Shown: one piece after another, positions 1 through 11,470 of the stretch
Layout: each line of letters begins with the position of its first letter
Position numbering within the stretch: position 1 is the stretch's first letter
NCBI RefSeq assembly: GCF_003576645.1
Contig: NC_044927.1
Span: forward strand, 17,216,954 to 17,280,953
Direction: 5' to 3'
DNA: 64,000 nucleotides
DNA from: Ipomoea triloba
Taxonomy: Eukaryota > Streptophyta > Magnoliopsida > Solanales > Convolvulaceae
Notes under the pieces: generated by a model
The model's input: only the letters and a program-made list of their open reading frames with translations
Told to the model about the DNA's origin: nothing
Databases searched by the model: none
Program-made: the position numbers and the translations under genes

Positions 1-282
1 GGTTTTTTTTTTTTTTTTTTTTTGTAAATTATTTCCCGGTGAATCTAACTAGAACTTACGCCCTCTCAAAACTGACCTACCAGGCTTCTGGAATTTGGAT
101 ATTGAGAAGCAACTACTGTGAGTTTTTCTTTTCTTCTTTTTTTTGTTTTTTTGTTAATATTTTGATACAAGGGAAAAAAAATTTAAACGAGTTAGACAGT
201 AAGACTTGCCAGTTGCAAGTTGCAAGTTGCAGTCCATACGACGGGCTTTCAAAATGACGTAAACGAAGATATGAGTTGTCAT
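1..282. other. AT-rich non-coding start of window
   Basis: The window opens with a poly-T run (about 3-23). AT-rich sequence follows, with a second T-rich stretch near 120-180 and a short ACTTGCCAGTTGCAAG-type direct repeat near 210. The short open frames here have no recognisable protein character. I see no gene. Confidence 0.5.
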
Positions 283-802
283 AGTCATTTCCATTTTTAT
301 CCAACTGTTATTGGGGTATTGTCAATTTTAGTTCACTTTATTAATTTTTGTCACATTGCGACCAGTCTTATTTAGTCCTTGCCACTTTTAGTCCACCGTT
401 AAAATTTTCGTCAAATTGCCGTCCAAAATAGTGGTATTTTTGATCTTTTCATGCTTTGGTCATCTCTTATACCCTTTGCAGTGGTTTTCCTTACACATTT
501 TCATCCATTGAAGAAGTCCTGTGAAAGCCACGTGATCCACATTACAAAGTCATGGCTTTCGCCGAACCTCTTCATTGGATGAAAATCTATAAGAAAAACC
601 ACTAAAAAGGGTATAGGAGATGACCAAAACATGATAAGACCAAAAATACCCCTATTTTGGACGACAATTTGACGAAAATTTTAATGGTGGACTAAAAGTG
701 GTAAGTACTAAATAAAACTGGCCGCAATGTGACAAAAAATTAATAAAGTGTACTAAAATCGGCAATGCCCCAATAACAGTAAGACCAAAAATGAAAATGA
801 CT
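283..802. mobile_element. Foldback, MULE-like MITE
   Basis: The two halves are long imperfect inverted repeats of each other. The left end begins AGTCATTTCCATTTTT and the right end finishes AAAATGAAAATGACT. Internal blocks such as the ATTGGGG(T/C)ATT motif and the GTCCACC(G/A)TT motif are mirrored around a centre near 535. It encodes nothing. The structure resembles MULE foldback MITEs elsewhere in this window, which have similar 'interval of accepted DNA text' such as GACCAAAA and GACTAAAA blocks. I could not find a clean 9-bp target duplication, so the family assignment is tentative. Confidence 0.6.
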
Positions 803-977
803 CTAATATATTATAGAGTTTTGCATTTTTGTCTCACGAATTTTTTGGCACTAACATATTAATCTATAACTTTAAAATTTTTTATAATTAGTCCATGAGT
901 ATCAATTTCTTAGCATAAATAGTCCTTCCGGTGAACTCACAGTCAAACTTTCACTAGAAATATTATTTCCCCTTTCA
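803..977. other. Spacer before the tandem array
   Basis: AT-rich sequence with no open frame of interest. It separates the foldback element from the first recognisable base of the 1390-bp tandem repeat. Similarity to later units fades gradually to the left of about 978. Confidence 0.4.
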
Positions 978-1291
978 AATTCCAAAGTTCAAATTAAAAA
1001 TACATATATTAATAAAATTACTACAAATATACAAATTTCAACTTTCAAACAAAAATACATAATTATAAAATATTCAAACACTTTAAATTGTTTTAAACCC
1101 CCCTTCAAAGTCCAAAGTTCAAATATATGTACATCACAAAACAAATGGAATTACTTGGATAAGACGTTTTAGTCTAAAACTCTTGTCATATAAGCTATGA
1201 AAGTATGGAAAACTATGCAGAACAAGAGAGGCGGCACTAAAACATGAAAGACTATAATAGATGGTAAAACACCAAATAGCCAAACAAAATT

Positions 1292-1364
1292 GACTCCATG
1301 GCCCAATGGATAAGATGCTGGTTTACGGAACCAGAGATTCTGGGTTTGATCCCTAGTGGAGTCG
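1292..1364 (+). tRNA. tRNA-Arg(ACG), unit 1, degenerate
   Basis: 73 nt with a fully paired 7-bp acceptor stem (GACTCCA/TGGAGTC) and a perfect anticodon stem CTGGT/ACCAG. The loop is TTACGGA, giving anticodon ACG (A34 is normally read as inosine). Two defects set it apart from the other copies. The D-stem 3' strand is GAT where GGT or GGC is expected, and the T loop reads TTTGATC, so the invariant C56 and the B-box core are altered. No CCA is encoded and there is no intron. It is the outermost copy and probably inactive. Confidence 0.55.
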
Positions 1365-2160
1365 TACCCTTTATTTTATTTTTAGACGTTGCTATTTGCT
1401 TTACTTCATCTTTCTTTTCTCTTTCATTTATATTCTTATAGTTATAGCAATCACAACAAAATTATATTGTATTATATTCCATAGATTTATAAATATTAAT
1501 AATACGGTGTAAATTATTGTGAAAAATATTATATTTTTAATAGTTAACAACTGTTTTATAATTAATGAATTTTTAAATAAAGTATATGCATGCCTTTGGA
1601 GGTGATATTTGATTGAGTTAGCTAATAATTAATAGATAGTTGACCAATTAATATTATTAGTTGTTTGTAAGAACGTTTTTGGTAAATTGGTGGGTTATTA
1701 TTAGATGATTACTTGTAACATGACGTATAAGTGTATTCGTTTATATTGTTATTCATTTAACTATTAAATTATTTTAAAATTTTCAATATACTTTTAAAAA
1801 AAAATTTGACTAGATATTATGATGTCAATATTACACCAACGTGAGCTCTAGAAGAGTGACGAGATTATTATAAAGTATATTCACCACATTGAGAGTTCGA
1901 CATATTTGTTCACAAAATTCCACTCTACATTCTGAAAATTTAATGTATGTGATTTGAAGAATGTTATTTTGAGAGTGAATCATTTTACTTGAACCATGAA
2001 TATTATGCCATGAAGTTTATGGTGTGGTTATGATTGTATTCTTTTTCCCTCAGCTAAGATTTTCATATTGAAATTTCTTAGTCAAAGTTTTGAATGAGGC
2101 AACTGGTGCAACGCATAATTTGACATATATTATGTACTATTTTTCCCCGACTAGCTTTTT

Positions 2161-2320
2161 CAGTAGGGATGGCAACGGGGCGGGGCGGGGAAATGGGGTC
2201 CCCATCCCGGAAATCCCTCCCCATTCCCCGTCCCGGCCCCGTTATTCCCCATCCCGTCCCCGCAGGGATTTTTCAGAGACAAGGAATCCCCACGGGAATT
2301 TTTTTGAATTATGTCAATTT
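2161..2320 (+). repeat. GC-rich hAT-like terminus with G4 motif (recurring)
   Basis: Inside AT-rich DNA sits a GC block beginning TAGGGATGGCAACGGGG. G tracts at 2177-2198 have the form G4-N1-G4-N1-G4-N4-G4, a strong quadruplex motif. A C-rich mirror follows to about 2273, so the block can also form a hairpin. The TAGGGATG start resembles an Ac-type hAT terminus, but no partner end is visible. G-tract blocks recur at 3567, 4957, 6347, 7779 and 9395. The last differs at a few bases (TAGTGATGG). The 85-residue open frame across it is not protein-like. Confidence 0.5.
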
Positions 2321-2681
2321 AAAAAAGAAACTAATATTATGAAATAGAAAACTAAGCCTTGAATCTTTAAACAAAGTCCAAATTCAAAATACATAGATTA
2401 CTAAAATTACTACAAATATCCAAAGTTTCAACTTTCAAACAAAAATACATAATTATAAAATATTCAAATACTTTAAATTGTTTTAAACCCCCCTTCAAAG
2501 TCCAAAGTTCAAACATAAGTACATCACAAAACAAATGGAATTACATGGATAAGACGTTTTAGTCTAAAACTCTTGTCATATAAGCTATGAAAGTATGGAA
2601 AACTATGCAGAACAAGAGAGGCGGCACTAAAACATGAATGACTATAATAGATGGTAAAACACCAAATGACCAAACAAAATT

Positions 2682-2754
2682 GACTCCATGGCCCAATGGA
2701 TAAGGTGTTGGTCTACGGAACCAGAGATTCTAGGTTCGATCCTCAGTGGAGTTG
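2682..2754 (+). tRNA. tRNA-Arg(ACG), unit 2
   Basis: 73-nt cloverleaf with acceptor GACTCCA/TGGAGTT (terminal G-U), A-box-like TGGCCCAATGG, anticodon loop CTACGGA (ACG), and T arm CTAGG-TTCGATC-CTCAG. A20 and C35, the arginine identity positions, are present. The T stem has one A-C mismatch and one G-U pair, which may weaken folding. The B box GGTTCGATCC is retained. A CAA-containing leader lies just upstream. TTTT starts about 5 bases past the 3' end and could terminate RNA polymerase III. Confidence 0.65.
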
Positions 2755-4071
2755 TACCTTTTAATTTATTTTTAGACGTTGCTATTTGCTTTACTTCATC
2801 GTTCTTTTCTCTTTCATTTATATTCTTATAGTTATAGCAATCACAACTAAATTATATTGTATTATATTCCATAGATTTATAAATATTAATAATACGGTGT
2901 AAATTATTGTGAAAAATATTATATTTTTAATAGTTAACAACTGTTTTATAATTAATGAATTTTTAAATAAAGTATATGCATGCCTTTGGAGGTGATATTT
3001 GATTGAGTTAGCTAATAATTAATAGATAGTTGACCAATTAATATTATTAGTTGTTTGTAAGAACGTTTTTGGTAAATTGGTGGGTTATTATTAGATGATT
3101 ACTTGTAACATGACGTATAAGTGTATTCGTTTATATTGTTATTCATTTAACTATTAAATTATTTTAAAATTTTCAATATACTTTTAAAAAAAAATTTGAC
3201 TAGATATTATGATGTCAATATTACACCAACGTGAGCTCTAGAAGAGTGACGAGATTATTATAAAGTATATTCACCACATTGAGAGTTCGACATATTTGTT
3301 CACAAAATTCCACTCTACATTCTGAAAATTTAATGTATGTGATTTGAAGAATGTTATTTTGAGAGTGAATCATTTTACTTGAACCATGAATATTATGCCA
3401 TGAAGTTTATGGTGTGGTTATGATTGTATTCTTTTTCCCTCAGCTAAGATTTTCATATTGAAATTTCTTAGTCAAAGTTTTGAATGAGGCAACTGGTGCA
3501 ACGCATAATTTGACATATATTATGTACTATTTTTCCCCGACTAGCTTTTTCAGTAGGGATGGCAACGGGGCGGGGCGGGGAAATGGGGTCCCCATCCCGG
3601 AAATCCCTCCCCATTCCCCGTCCCGGCCCCGTTATTCCCCATCCCGTCCCCGCAGGGATTTTTCAGAGACAAGGAATCCCCACGGGAATTTTTTTGAATT
3701 ATGTCAATTTAAAAAAGAAACTAATATTATGAAATAGAAAACTAAGCCTTGAATCTTTAAACAAAGTCCAAATTCAAAATACATAGATTACTAAAATTAC
3801 TACAAATATCCAAAGTTTCAACTTTCAAACAAAAATACATAATTATAAAATATTCAAATACTTTAAATTGTTTTAAACCCCCCTTCAAAGTCCAAAGTTC
3901 AAACATAAGTACATCACAAAACAAATGGAATTACATGGATAAGACGTTTTAGTCTAAAACTCTTGTCATATAAGCTATGAAAGTATGGAAAACTATGCAG
4001 AACAAGAGAGGCGGCACTAAAACATGAATGACTATAATAGATGGTAAAACACCAAATGACCAAACAAAATT

Positions 4072-4144
4072 GACTCCATGGCCCAATGGATAAGGTGTTG
4101 GTCTACGGAACCAGAGATTCTAGGTTCGATCCTCAGTGGAGTTG
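4072..4144 (+). tRNA. tRNA-Arg(ACG), unit 3
   Basis: Same sequence as the unit 2 copy, exactly 1390 bp further on. Anticodon ACG, with the same A-C mismatch in the T stem and the same terminal G-U in the acceptor stem. Flanks (CAA leader, downstream TTTT) are also unchanged, so it is a tandem duplicate and not an independent gene. Confidence 0.65.
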
Positions 4145-5461
4145 TACCTTTTAATTTATTTTTAGACGTTGCTATTTGCTTTACTTCATCGTTCTTTTCT
4201 CTTTCATTTATATTCTTATAGTTATAGCAATCACAACTAAATTATATTGTATTATATTCCATAGATTTATAAATATTAATAATACGGTGTAAATTATTGT
4301 GAAAAATATTATATTTTTAATAGTTAACAACTGTTTTATAATTAATGAATTTTTAAATAAAGTATATGCATGCCTTTGGAGGTGATATTTGATTGAGTTA
4401 GCTAATAATTAATAGATAGTTGACCAATTAATATTATTAGTTGTTTGTAAGAACGTTTTTGGTAAATTGGTGGGTTATTATTAGATGATTACTTGTAACA
4501 TGACGTATAAGTGTATTCGTTTATATTGTTATTCATTTAACTATTAAATTATTTTAAAATTTTCAATATACTTTTAAAAAAAAATTTGACTAGATATTAT
4601 GATGTCAATATTACACCAACGTGAGCTCTAGAAGAGTGACGAGATTATTATAAAGTATATTCACCACATTGAGAGTTCGACATATTTGTTCACAAAATTC
4701 CACTCTACATTCTGAAAATTTAATGTATGTGATTTGAAGAATGTTATTTTGAGAGTGAATCATTTTACTTGAACCATGAATATTATGCCATGAAGTTTAT
4801 GGTGTGGTTATGATTGTATTCTTTTTCCCTCAGCTAAGATTTTCATATTGAAATTTCTTAGTCAAAGTTTTGAATGAGGCAACTGGTGCAACGCATAATT
4901 TGACATATATTATGTACTATTTTTCCCCGACTAGCTTTTTCAGTAGGGATGGCAACGGGGCGGGGCGGGGAAATGGGGTCCCCATCCCGGAAATCCCTCC
5001 CCATTCCCCGTCCCGGCCCCGTTATTCCCCATCCCGTCCCCGCAGGGATTTTTCAGAGACAAGGAATCCCCACGGGAATTTTTTTGAATTATGTCAATTT
5101 AAAAAAGAAACTAATATTATGAAATAGAAAACTAAGCCTTGAATCTTTAAACAAAGTCCAAATTCAAAATACATAGATTACTAAAATTACTACAAATATC
5201 CAAAGTTTCAACTTTCAAACAAAAATACATAATTATAAAATATTCAAATACTTTAAATTGTTTTAAACCCCCCTTCAAAGTCCAAAGTTCAAACATAAGT
5301 ACATCACAAAACAAATGGAATTACATGGATAAGACGTTTTAGTCTAAAACTCTTGTCATATAAGCTATGAAAGTATGGAAAACTATGCAGAACAAGAGAG
5401 GCGGCACTAAAACATGAATGACTATAATAGATGGTAAAACACCAAATGACCAAACAAAATT

Positions 5462-5534
5462 GACTCCATGGCCCAATGGATAAGGTGTTGGTCTACGGAA
5501 CCAGAGATTCTAGGTTCGATCCTCAGTGGAGTTG
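5462..5534 (+). tRNA. tRNA-Arg(ACG), unit 4
   Basis: Identical by eye to units 2 and 3, at the next 1390-bp step. The internal A and B boxes and the downstream T run are kept. The T-stem A-C mismatch is shared, so the defect predates the amplification of this block. Confidence 0.65.
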
Positions 5535-6851
5535 TACCTTTTAATTTATTTTTAGACGTTGCTATTTGCTTTACTTCATCGTTCTTTTCTCTTTCATTTA
5601 TATTCTTATAGTTATAGCAATCACAACTAAATTATATTGTATTATATTCCATAGATTTATAAATATTAATAATACGGTGTAAATTATTGTGAAAAATATT
5701 ATATTTTTAATAGTTAACAACTGTTTTATAATTAATGAATTTTTAAATAAAGTATATGCATGCCTTTGGAGGTGATATTTGATTGAGTTAGCTAATAATT
5801 AATAGATAGTTGACCAATTAATATTATTAGTTGTTTGTAAGAACGTTTTTGGTAAATTGGTGGGTTATTATTAGATGATTACTTGTAACATGACGTATAA
5901 GTGTATTCGTTTATATTGTTATTCATTTAACTATTAAATTATTTTAAAATTTTCAATATACTTTTAAAAAAAAATTTGACTAGATATTATGATGTCAATA
6001 TTACACCAACGTGAGCTCTAGAAGAGTGACGAGATTATTATAAAGTATATTCACCACATTGAGAGTTCGACATATTTGTTCACAAAATTCCACTCTACAT
6101 TCTGAAAATTTAATGTATGTGATTTGAAGAATGTTATTTTGAGAGTGAATCATTTTACTTGAACCATGAATATTATGCCATGAAGTTTATGGTGTGGTTA
6201 TGATTGTATTCTTTTTCCCTCAGCTAAGATTTTCATATTGAAATTTCTTAGTCAAAGTTTTGAATGAGGCAACTGGTGCAACGCATAATTTGACATATAT
6301 TATGTACTATTTTTCCCCGACTAGCTTTTTCAGTAGGGATGGCAACGGGGCGGGGCGGGGAAATGGGGTCCCCATCCCGGAAATCCCTCCCCATTCCCCG
6401 TCCCGGCCCCGTTATTCCCCATCCCGTCCCCGCAGGGATTTTTCAGAGACAAGGAATCCCCACGGGAATTTTTTTGAATTATGTCAATTTAAAAAAGAAA
6501 CTAATATTATGAAATAGAAAACTAAGCCTTGAATCTTTAAACAAAGTCCAAATTCAAAATACATAGATTACTAAAATTACTACAAATATCCAAAGTTTCA
6601 ACTTTCAAACAAAAATACATAATTATAAAATATTCAAATACTTTAAATTGTTTTAAACCCCCCTTCAAAGTCCAAAGTTCAAACATAAGTACATCACAAA
6701 ACAAATGGAATTACATGGATAAGACGTTTTAGTCTAAAACTCTTGTCATATAAGCTATGAAAGTATGGAAAACTATGCAGAACAAGAGAGGCGGCACTAA
6801 AACATGAATGACTATAATAGATGGTAAAACACCAAATGACCAAACAAAATT

Positions 6852-6924
6852 GACTCCATGGCCCAATGGATAAGGTGTTGGTCTACGGAACCAGAGATTC
6901 TAGGTTCGATCCTCAGTGGAGTTG
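6852..6924 (+). tRNA. tRNA-Arg(ACG), unit 5
   Basis: Identical by eye to units 2-4. It is the last copy before the spacing changes: a 42-bp duplication near 7628, containing the motif TTATGATTGTATTC, lengthens the following spacer. Confidence 0.65.
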
Positions 6925-7627
6925 TACCTTTTAATTTATTTTTAGACGTTGCTATTTGCTTTACTTCATCGTTCTTTTCTCTTTCATTTATATTCTTATA
7001 GTTATAGCAATCACAACTAAATTATATTGTATTATATTCCATAGATTTATAAATATTAATAATACGGTGTAAATTATTGTGAAAAATATTATATTTTTAA
7101 TAGTTAACAACTGTTTTATAATTAATGAATTTTTAAATAAAGTATATGCATGCCTTTGGAGGTGATATTTGATTGAGTTAGCTAATAATTAATAGATAGT
7201 TGACCAATTAATATTATTAGTTGTTTGTAAGAACGTTTTTGGTAAATTGGTGGGTTATTATTAGATGATTACTTGTAACATGACGTATAAGTGTATTCGT
7301 TTATATTGTTATTCATTTAACTATTAAATTATTTTAAAATTTTCAATATACTTTTAAAAAAAAATTTGACTAGATATTATGATGTCAATATTACACCAAC
7401 GTGAGCTCTAGAAGAGTGACGAGATTATTATAAAGTATATTCACCACATTGAGAGTTCGACATATTTGTTCACAAAATTCCACTCTACATTCTGAAAATT
7501 TAATGTATGTGATTTGAAGAATGTTATTTTGAGAGTGAATCATTTTACTTGAACCATGAATATTATGCCATGAAGTTTATGGTGTGGTTATGATTGTATT
7601 CTTTTTCCCTCAGCTAAGATTTTCATA

Positions 7628-7670
7628 TGTTATGATTGTATTCTTTTTCCCTCAGCTAAGATTTTCATAT
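7628..7670 (+). repeat. 42-bp local duplication within a unit
   Basis: The stretch containing TTATGATTGTATTC and CTCAGCTAAG is present twice in a row. This moves the following landmarks from a 1390-bp to a 1432-bp spacing. It is the only visible change in the otherwise uniform central units. Confidence 0.75.
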
Positions 7671-8283
7671 TGAAATTTCTTAGTCAAAGTTTTGAATGAG
7701 GCAACTGGTGCAACGCATAATTTGACATATATTATGTACTATTTTTCCCCGACTAGCTTTTTCAGTAGGGATGGCAACGGGGCGGGGCGGGGAAATGGGG
7801 TCCCCATCCCGGAAATCCCTCCCCATTCCCCGTCCCGGCCCCGTTATTCCCCATCCCGTCCCCGCAGGGATTTTTCAGAGACAAGGAATCCCCACGGGAA
7901 TTTTTTTGAATTATGTCAATTTAAAAAAGAAACTAATATTATGAAATAGAAAACTAAGCCTTGAATCTTTAAACAAAGTCCAAATTCAAAATACATAGAT
8001 TACTAAAATTACTACAAATATCCAAAGTTTCAACTTTCAAACAAAAATACATAATTATAAAATATTCAAATACTTTAAATTGTTTTAAACCCCCCTTCAA
8101 AGTCCAAAGTTCAAACATAAGTACATCACAAAACAAATGGAATTACATGGATAAGACGTTTTAGTCTAAAACTCTTGTCATATAAGCTATGAAAGTATGG
8201 AAAACTATGCAGAACAAGAGAGGCGGCACTAAAACATGAATGACTATAATAGATGGTAAAACACCAAATGACCAAACAAAATT

Positions 8284-8309
8284 GACTCCATGGCCCAATG
8301 GATAAGGTG
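8284..8309 (+). pseudogene. tRNA-Arg(ACG), unit 6, cut at N8310
   Basis: Only the first 26 nt are present (acceptor 5' strand, D arm and A box). The sequence then meets the single N at 8310 and jumps back to an earlier position of the repeat unit. This is an assembly join, so the truncation may not exist in the genome. Confidence 0.6.
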
Positions 8310-8310
8310 N
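8310..8310. other. Single-N assembly join
   Basis: The N interrupts a tRNA gene. Downstream sequence restarts at TTTAAACCCC, about 0.2 kb earlier in the unit than the break point. This is an assembly boundary, not biology. Confidence 0.8.
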
Positions 8311-8510
8311 TTTAAACCCCCCTTCAAAGTCCAAAGTTCAAACATAAGTACATCACAAAACAAATGGAATTACATGGATAAGACGTTTTAGTCTAAAACT
8401 CTTGTCATATAAGCTATGAAAGTATGGAAAACTATGCAGAACAAGAGAGGCGGCACTAAAACATGAATGACTATAATAGATGGTAAAACACCAAATGACC
8501 AAACAAAATT

Positions 8511-8583
8511 GACTCCATGGCCCAATGGATAAGGTGTTGGTCTACGGAACCAGAGATTCTAGGTTCGATCCTCAGTGGAGTTG
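8511..8583 (+). tRNA. tRNA-Arg(ACG), unit 7
   Basis: Complete 73-nt copy following the N join. It has the same sequence class as units 2-5, with the T-stem A-C mismatch and anticodon ACG. If the N join is a false duplication, this may be the same physical gene as the truncated unit 6 copy. Confidence 0.6.
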
Positions 8584-9697
8584 TACCTTTTAATTTATTT
8601 TTAGACGTTGCTATTTGCTTTACTTCATCGTTCTTTTCTCTTTCATTTATATTCTTATAGTTATAGCAATCACAACTAAATTATATTGTATTATATTCCA
8701 TAGATTTATAAATATTAATAATACGGTGTAAATTATTGTGAAAAATATTATATTTTTAATAGTTAACAACTGTTTTATAATTAATGAATTTTTAAATAAA
8801 GTATATGCATGCCTTTGGAGGTGATATTTGATTGAGTTAGCTAATAATTAATAGATAGTTGACCAATTAATATTATTAGTTGTTTGTAAGAACGTTTTTG
8901 GTAAATTGGTGGGTTATTATTAGATGATTACTTGTAACATGACGTATAAGTGTATTCGTTTATATTGTTATTCATTTAACTATTAAATTATTTTAAAATT
9001 TTCAATATACTTTTAAAAAAAAATTTGACTAGATATTATGATGTCAATATTACACCAACGTGAGCTCTAGAAGAGTGACGAGATTATTATAAAGTATATT
9101 CACCACATTGAGAGTTCGACATATTTGTTCACAAAATTCCACTCTACATTCTGAAAATTTAATGTATGTGATTTGAAGAATGTTATTTTGAGAGTGAATC
9201 ATTTTACTTGAACCATGAATATTATGCCATGAAGTTTATGGTGTGGTTATGATTGTATTCTTTTTCCCTCAGCTAAGATTTTCATATAGAAATTTTTAGT
9301 CAAAGTTTTGAATGAGGCAACTGGTGCAACGCATAATTTGACATATATTATGTACTATTTTTCCCCGACTAGCTTTTTCAGTAGTGATGGCAACGGGGCG
9401 GGGCGGGGAAATGGGGTCCCCATCCCCGAAATCTCTCCCCATTCCCCGTCCCGGCCCCGTTATTCCCCATCCCGTCCCCGCAGGGATTTTTCAGAGACAA
9501 GGAATCCCCGCGGGAATTTTTTTGAATTATGTCAATTTAAAAAAGAAACTAATATTATGAAATAGAAAACTAAGCCTTGAATCCTTAAACAAAGTCCAAA
9601 TTCAGAATACATAGATTACTAAAATTACTACAAATATCCAAAGATTCAACTTTCAAACAAAAATACATAATTATAAAATATTCAAATACTTTAAATT

Positions 9698-9785
9698 GTT
9701 TTAAACCCCCCTTCAAAGTCCAAAGTTCAAACATAAGTACATTTAAACCCCCCTTCAAAGTCCAAAGTTCAAACATAAGTACATC
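9698..9785 (+). repeat. ~45-bp duplication at the TTTAAACCCC site
   Basis: The segment from TTTAAACCCCCC through CATAAGTACAT occurs twice in tandem. The same position of the repeat unit is where sequence resumes after both N joins at 8310 and 11196. It is either a rearrangement-prone site or a shared assembly-overlap artefact. Confidence 0.7.
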
Positions 9786-9941
9786 ACAAAACAAATGGAA
9801 TTACATGGATAAGACGTTTTAGTCTAAAACTCTTGTCATATAAGCTATGAAAGTATGGAAAACTATGCAGAACAAGAGAGGCGGCACTAAAACATGAATG
9901 ACTATAATAGATGGTAAAACACCAAATGACCAAACAAAATT

Positions 9942-10014
9942 GACTCCATGGCCCAATGGATAAGGTGTTGGTCTACGGAACCAGAGATTCTGGGTTCGAT
10001 CCCCAGTGGAGTTG
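9942..10014 (+). tRNA. tRNA-Arg(ACG), unit 8, canonical T arm
   Basis: This copy and unit 9 are the best candidates for working genes. The T arm CTGGG-TTCGATC-CCCAG is fully paired, unlike units 2-7. Anticodon ACG sits in loop CTACGGA, the acceptor stem is complete apart from a terminal G-U, and the B box is intact. A downstream TTTT could end transcription. Position 37 is G; I recall A at this position in plant tRNA-Arg(ACG), from memory and unchecked. Confidence 0.75.
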
Positions 10015-10447
10015 TACCTTTTAATTTATTTTTAGACGTTGCTATTTGCTTTACTTCATCGTTCTTTTCTCTTTCATTTATATTCTTATAGTTATAGCAA
10101 TCACAACTAAATTATATTGTATTATATTCCATAGATTTATAAATATTAATAATACGGTGTAAATTATTGTGAAAAATATTATATTTTTAATAGTTAACAA
10201 CTGTTTTATAATTAATGAATTTTTAAATAAAGTATATGCATGCCTTTGGAGGTGATATTTGATTGAGTTAGCTAATAATTAATAGATAGTTGACCAATTA
10301 ATATTATTAGTTGTTTGTAAGAACGTTTTTGGTAAATTGGTGGGTTATTATTAGATGATTACTTGTAACATGACGTATAAGTGTATTCGTTTATATTGTT
10401 ATTCATTTAACTATTAAATTATTTTAAAAATTTCAATATACTTTTTA

Positions 10448-10877
10448 GAGTTTATTACCGAAATAAACCCTCGACTATTGTGAAATTACCAATTTAGTCA
10501 TCGACAATTTTTTGTGCTCAATTAAGTCCATCGACTTTGAAAATTTTTACCATTTTAGTCCTCCGTTTATTTTATCGTTAAACAACCGTTAAATGAGGAC
10601 CAAATTGGTAATTTTTCTATAGTCAAGGGTTCAAATTGGTAATTAATTTTTCACTGAAATCGTCCCTTGACTATAGCAAAATTACCAATTTGGTCCCTTG
10701 ATTATAGCAAAATTACTAATTTTGTCCTGATTTTAACAGATATTTAACGGCAAAATAAACGGAGGACCAAATTGGTTAAAATTTTCAAAGTCGAGGGACT
10801 TCATTCTGCACGAAAAATTGTCGAGGACCAAATTGGTAATTTTGCAATAGTCTTGGGACCATTTCAGTAATAAACTC
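10448..10877. mobile_element. MULE MITE with 9-bp target duplication (copy 1)
   Basis: Non-coding element with ends GAGTTTATTAC and GTAATAAACTC and long inverted subterminal repeats (mirrored GACCAAATTGG and CGTTAAA blocks). It is flanked by perfect 9-bp direct repeats TACTTTTTA at 10439-10447 and 10878-10886. A 9-bp duplication with long terminal repeats is typical of Mutator-like elements. Standard array units have TATACTTTTAAAAAA at this site without the element, which shows the empty site. Confidence 0.88.
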
Positions 10878-10919
10878 TACTTTTTATAAAAATTTTGACT
10901 AGATATTATGATGTCAATA

Positions 10920-11195
10920 TTATACCGCCTCCACATGTTCAGCTGTAGACGATGATGTGCATATGTTGGTGTCATGCGGTCCTCCGCAAATATTGCAATA
11001 TAATGCTAAGGCCATGCTAGGTTTCGATTTCCCTTCCATTTTTTCTACCATAGCTTGTAGGTTTTTGATTTCATGATTCATTGCTTCGATCTTTGCTTCG
11101 TTTGCTACATGACTATTGACCTCATACATGCCGCCATGTTTTCCTCTTCTGTCTATTAGCTTTTCCGCTTCTGGCAATGCTAATGAGACAAATGC
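10920..11195 (-). pseudogene. Athila-like gag 3' fragment (duplicate)
   Basis: Encodes on the minus strand the C-terminal part of the gag described at 12376-13395, including the zinc-knuckle-like pattern CNICGGPHDTNIC. It is cut at its 5' side by N11196. The reading frame ends where it meets tandem-array sequence, so the stop codon comes from the array. Confidence 0.75.
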
Positions 11196-11196
11196 N
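11196..11196. other. Single-N assembly join
   Basis: The N ends a gag fragment and is followed by the same TTTAAACCCC entry point of the tandem unit. The gag bases upstream are repeated at 12376-12651, so copy number here is uncertain. Confidence 0.8.
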
Positions 11197-11397
11197 TTTT
11201 AAACCCCCCTTCAAAGTCCAAAGTTCAAACATAAGTACATCACAAAACAAATGGAATTACATGGATAAGACGTTTTAGTCTAAAACTCTTGTCATATAAG
11301 CTATGAAAGTATGGAAAACTATGCAGAACAAGAGAGGCGGCACTAAAACATGAATGACTATAATAGATGGTAAAACACCAAATGACCAAACAAAATT

Positions 11398-11470
11398 GAC
11401 TCCATGGCCCAATGGATAAGGTGTTGGTCTACGGAACCAGAGATTCTGGGTTCGATCCCCAGTGGAGTTG
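11398..11470 (+). tRNA. tRNA-Arg(ACG), unit 9, canonical T arm
   Basis: Same sequence as the unit 8 copy, 1456 bp downstream, with a fully paired T arm. The surrounding segment, including a MULE MITE and the start of a gag fragment, is also duplicated between the two. N11196 lies between them, so the duplication could be real or an assembly overlap. Confidence 0.72.

Noticed and set aside
2090..2347. 85-residue open frame repeated in six array units
   Set aside because: It spans the GC-rich terminus and its Pro/Arg/Ser content mirrors C-rich DNA. Repetition comes from the tandem array, not from conservation of protein.
9585..9794. 69-residue minus-strand frame with an internal repeat (VLMFELWTLKGGL twice)
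   Set aside because: The peptide repeat is only the 45-bp DNA duplication at TTTAAACCCC read backwards.
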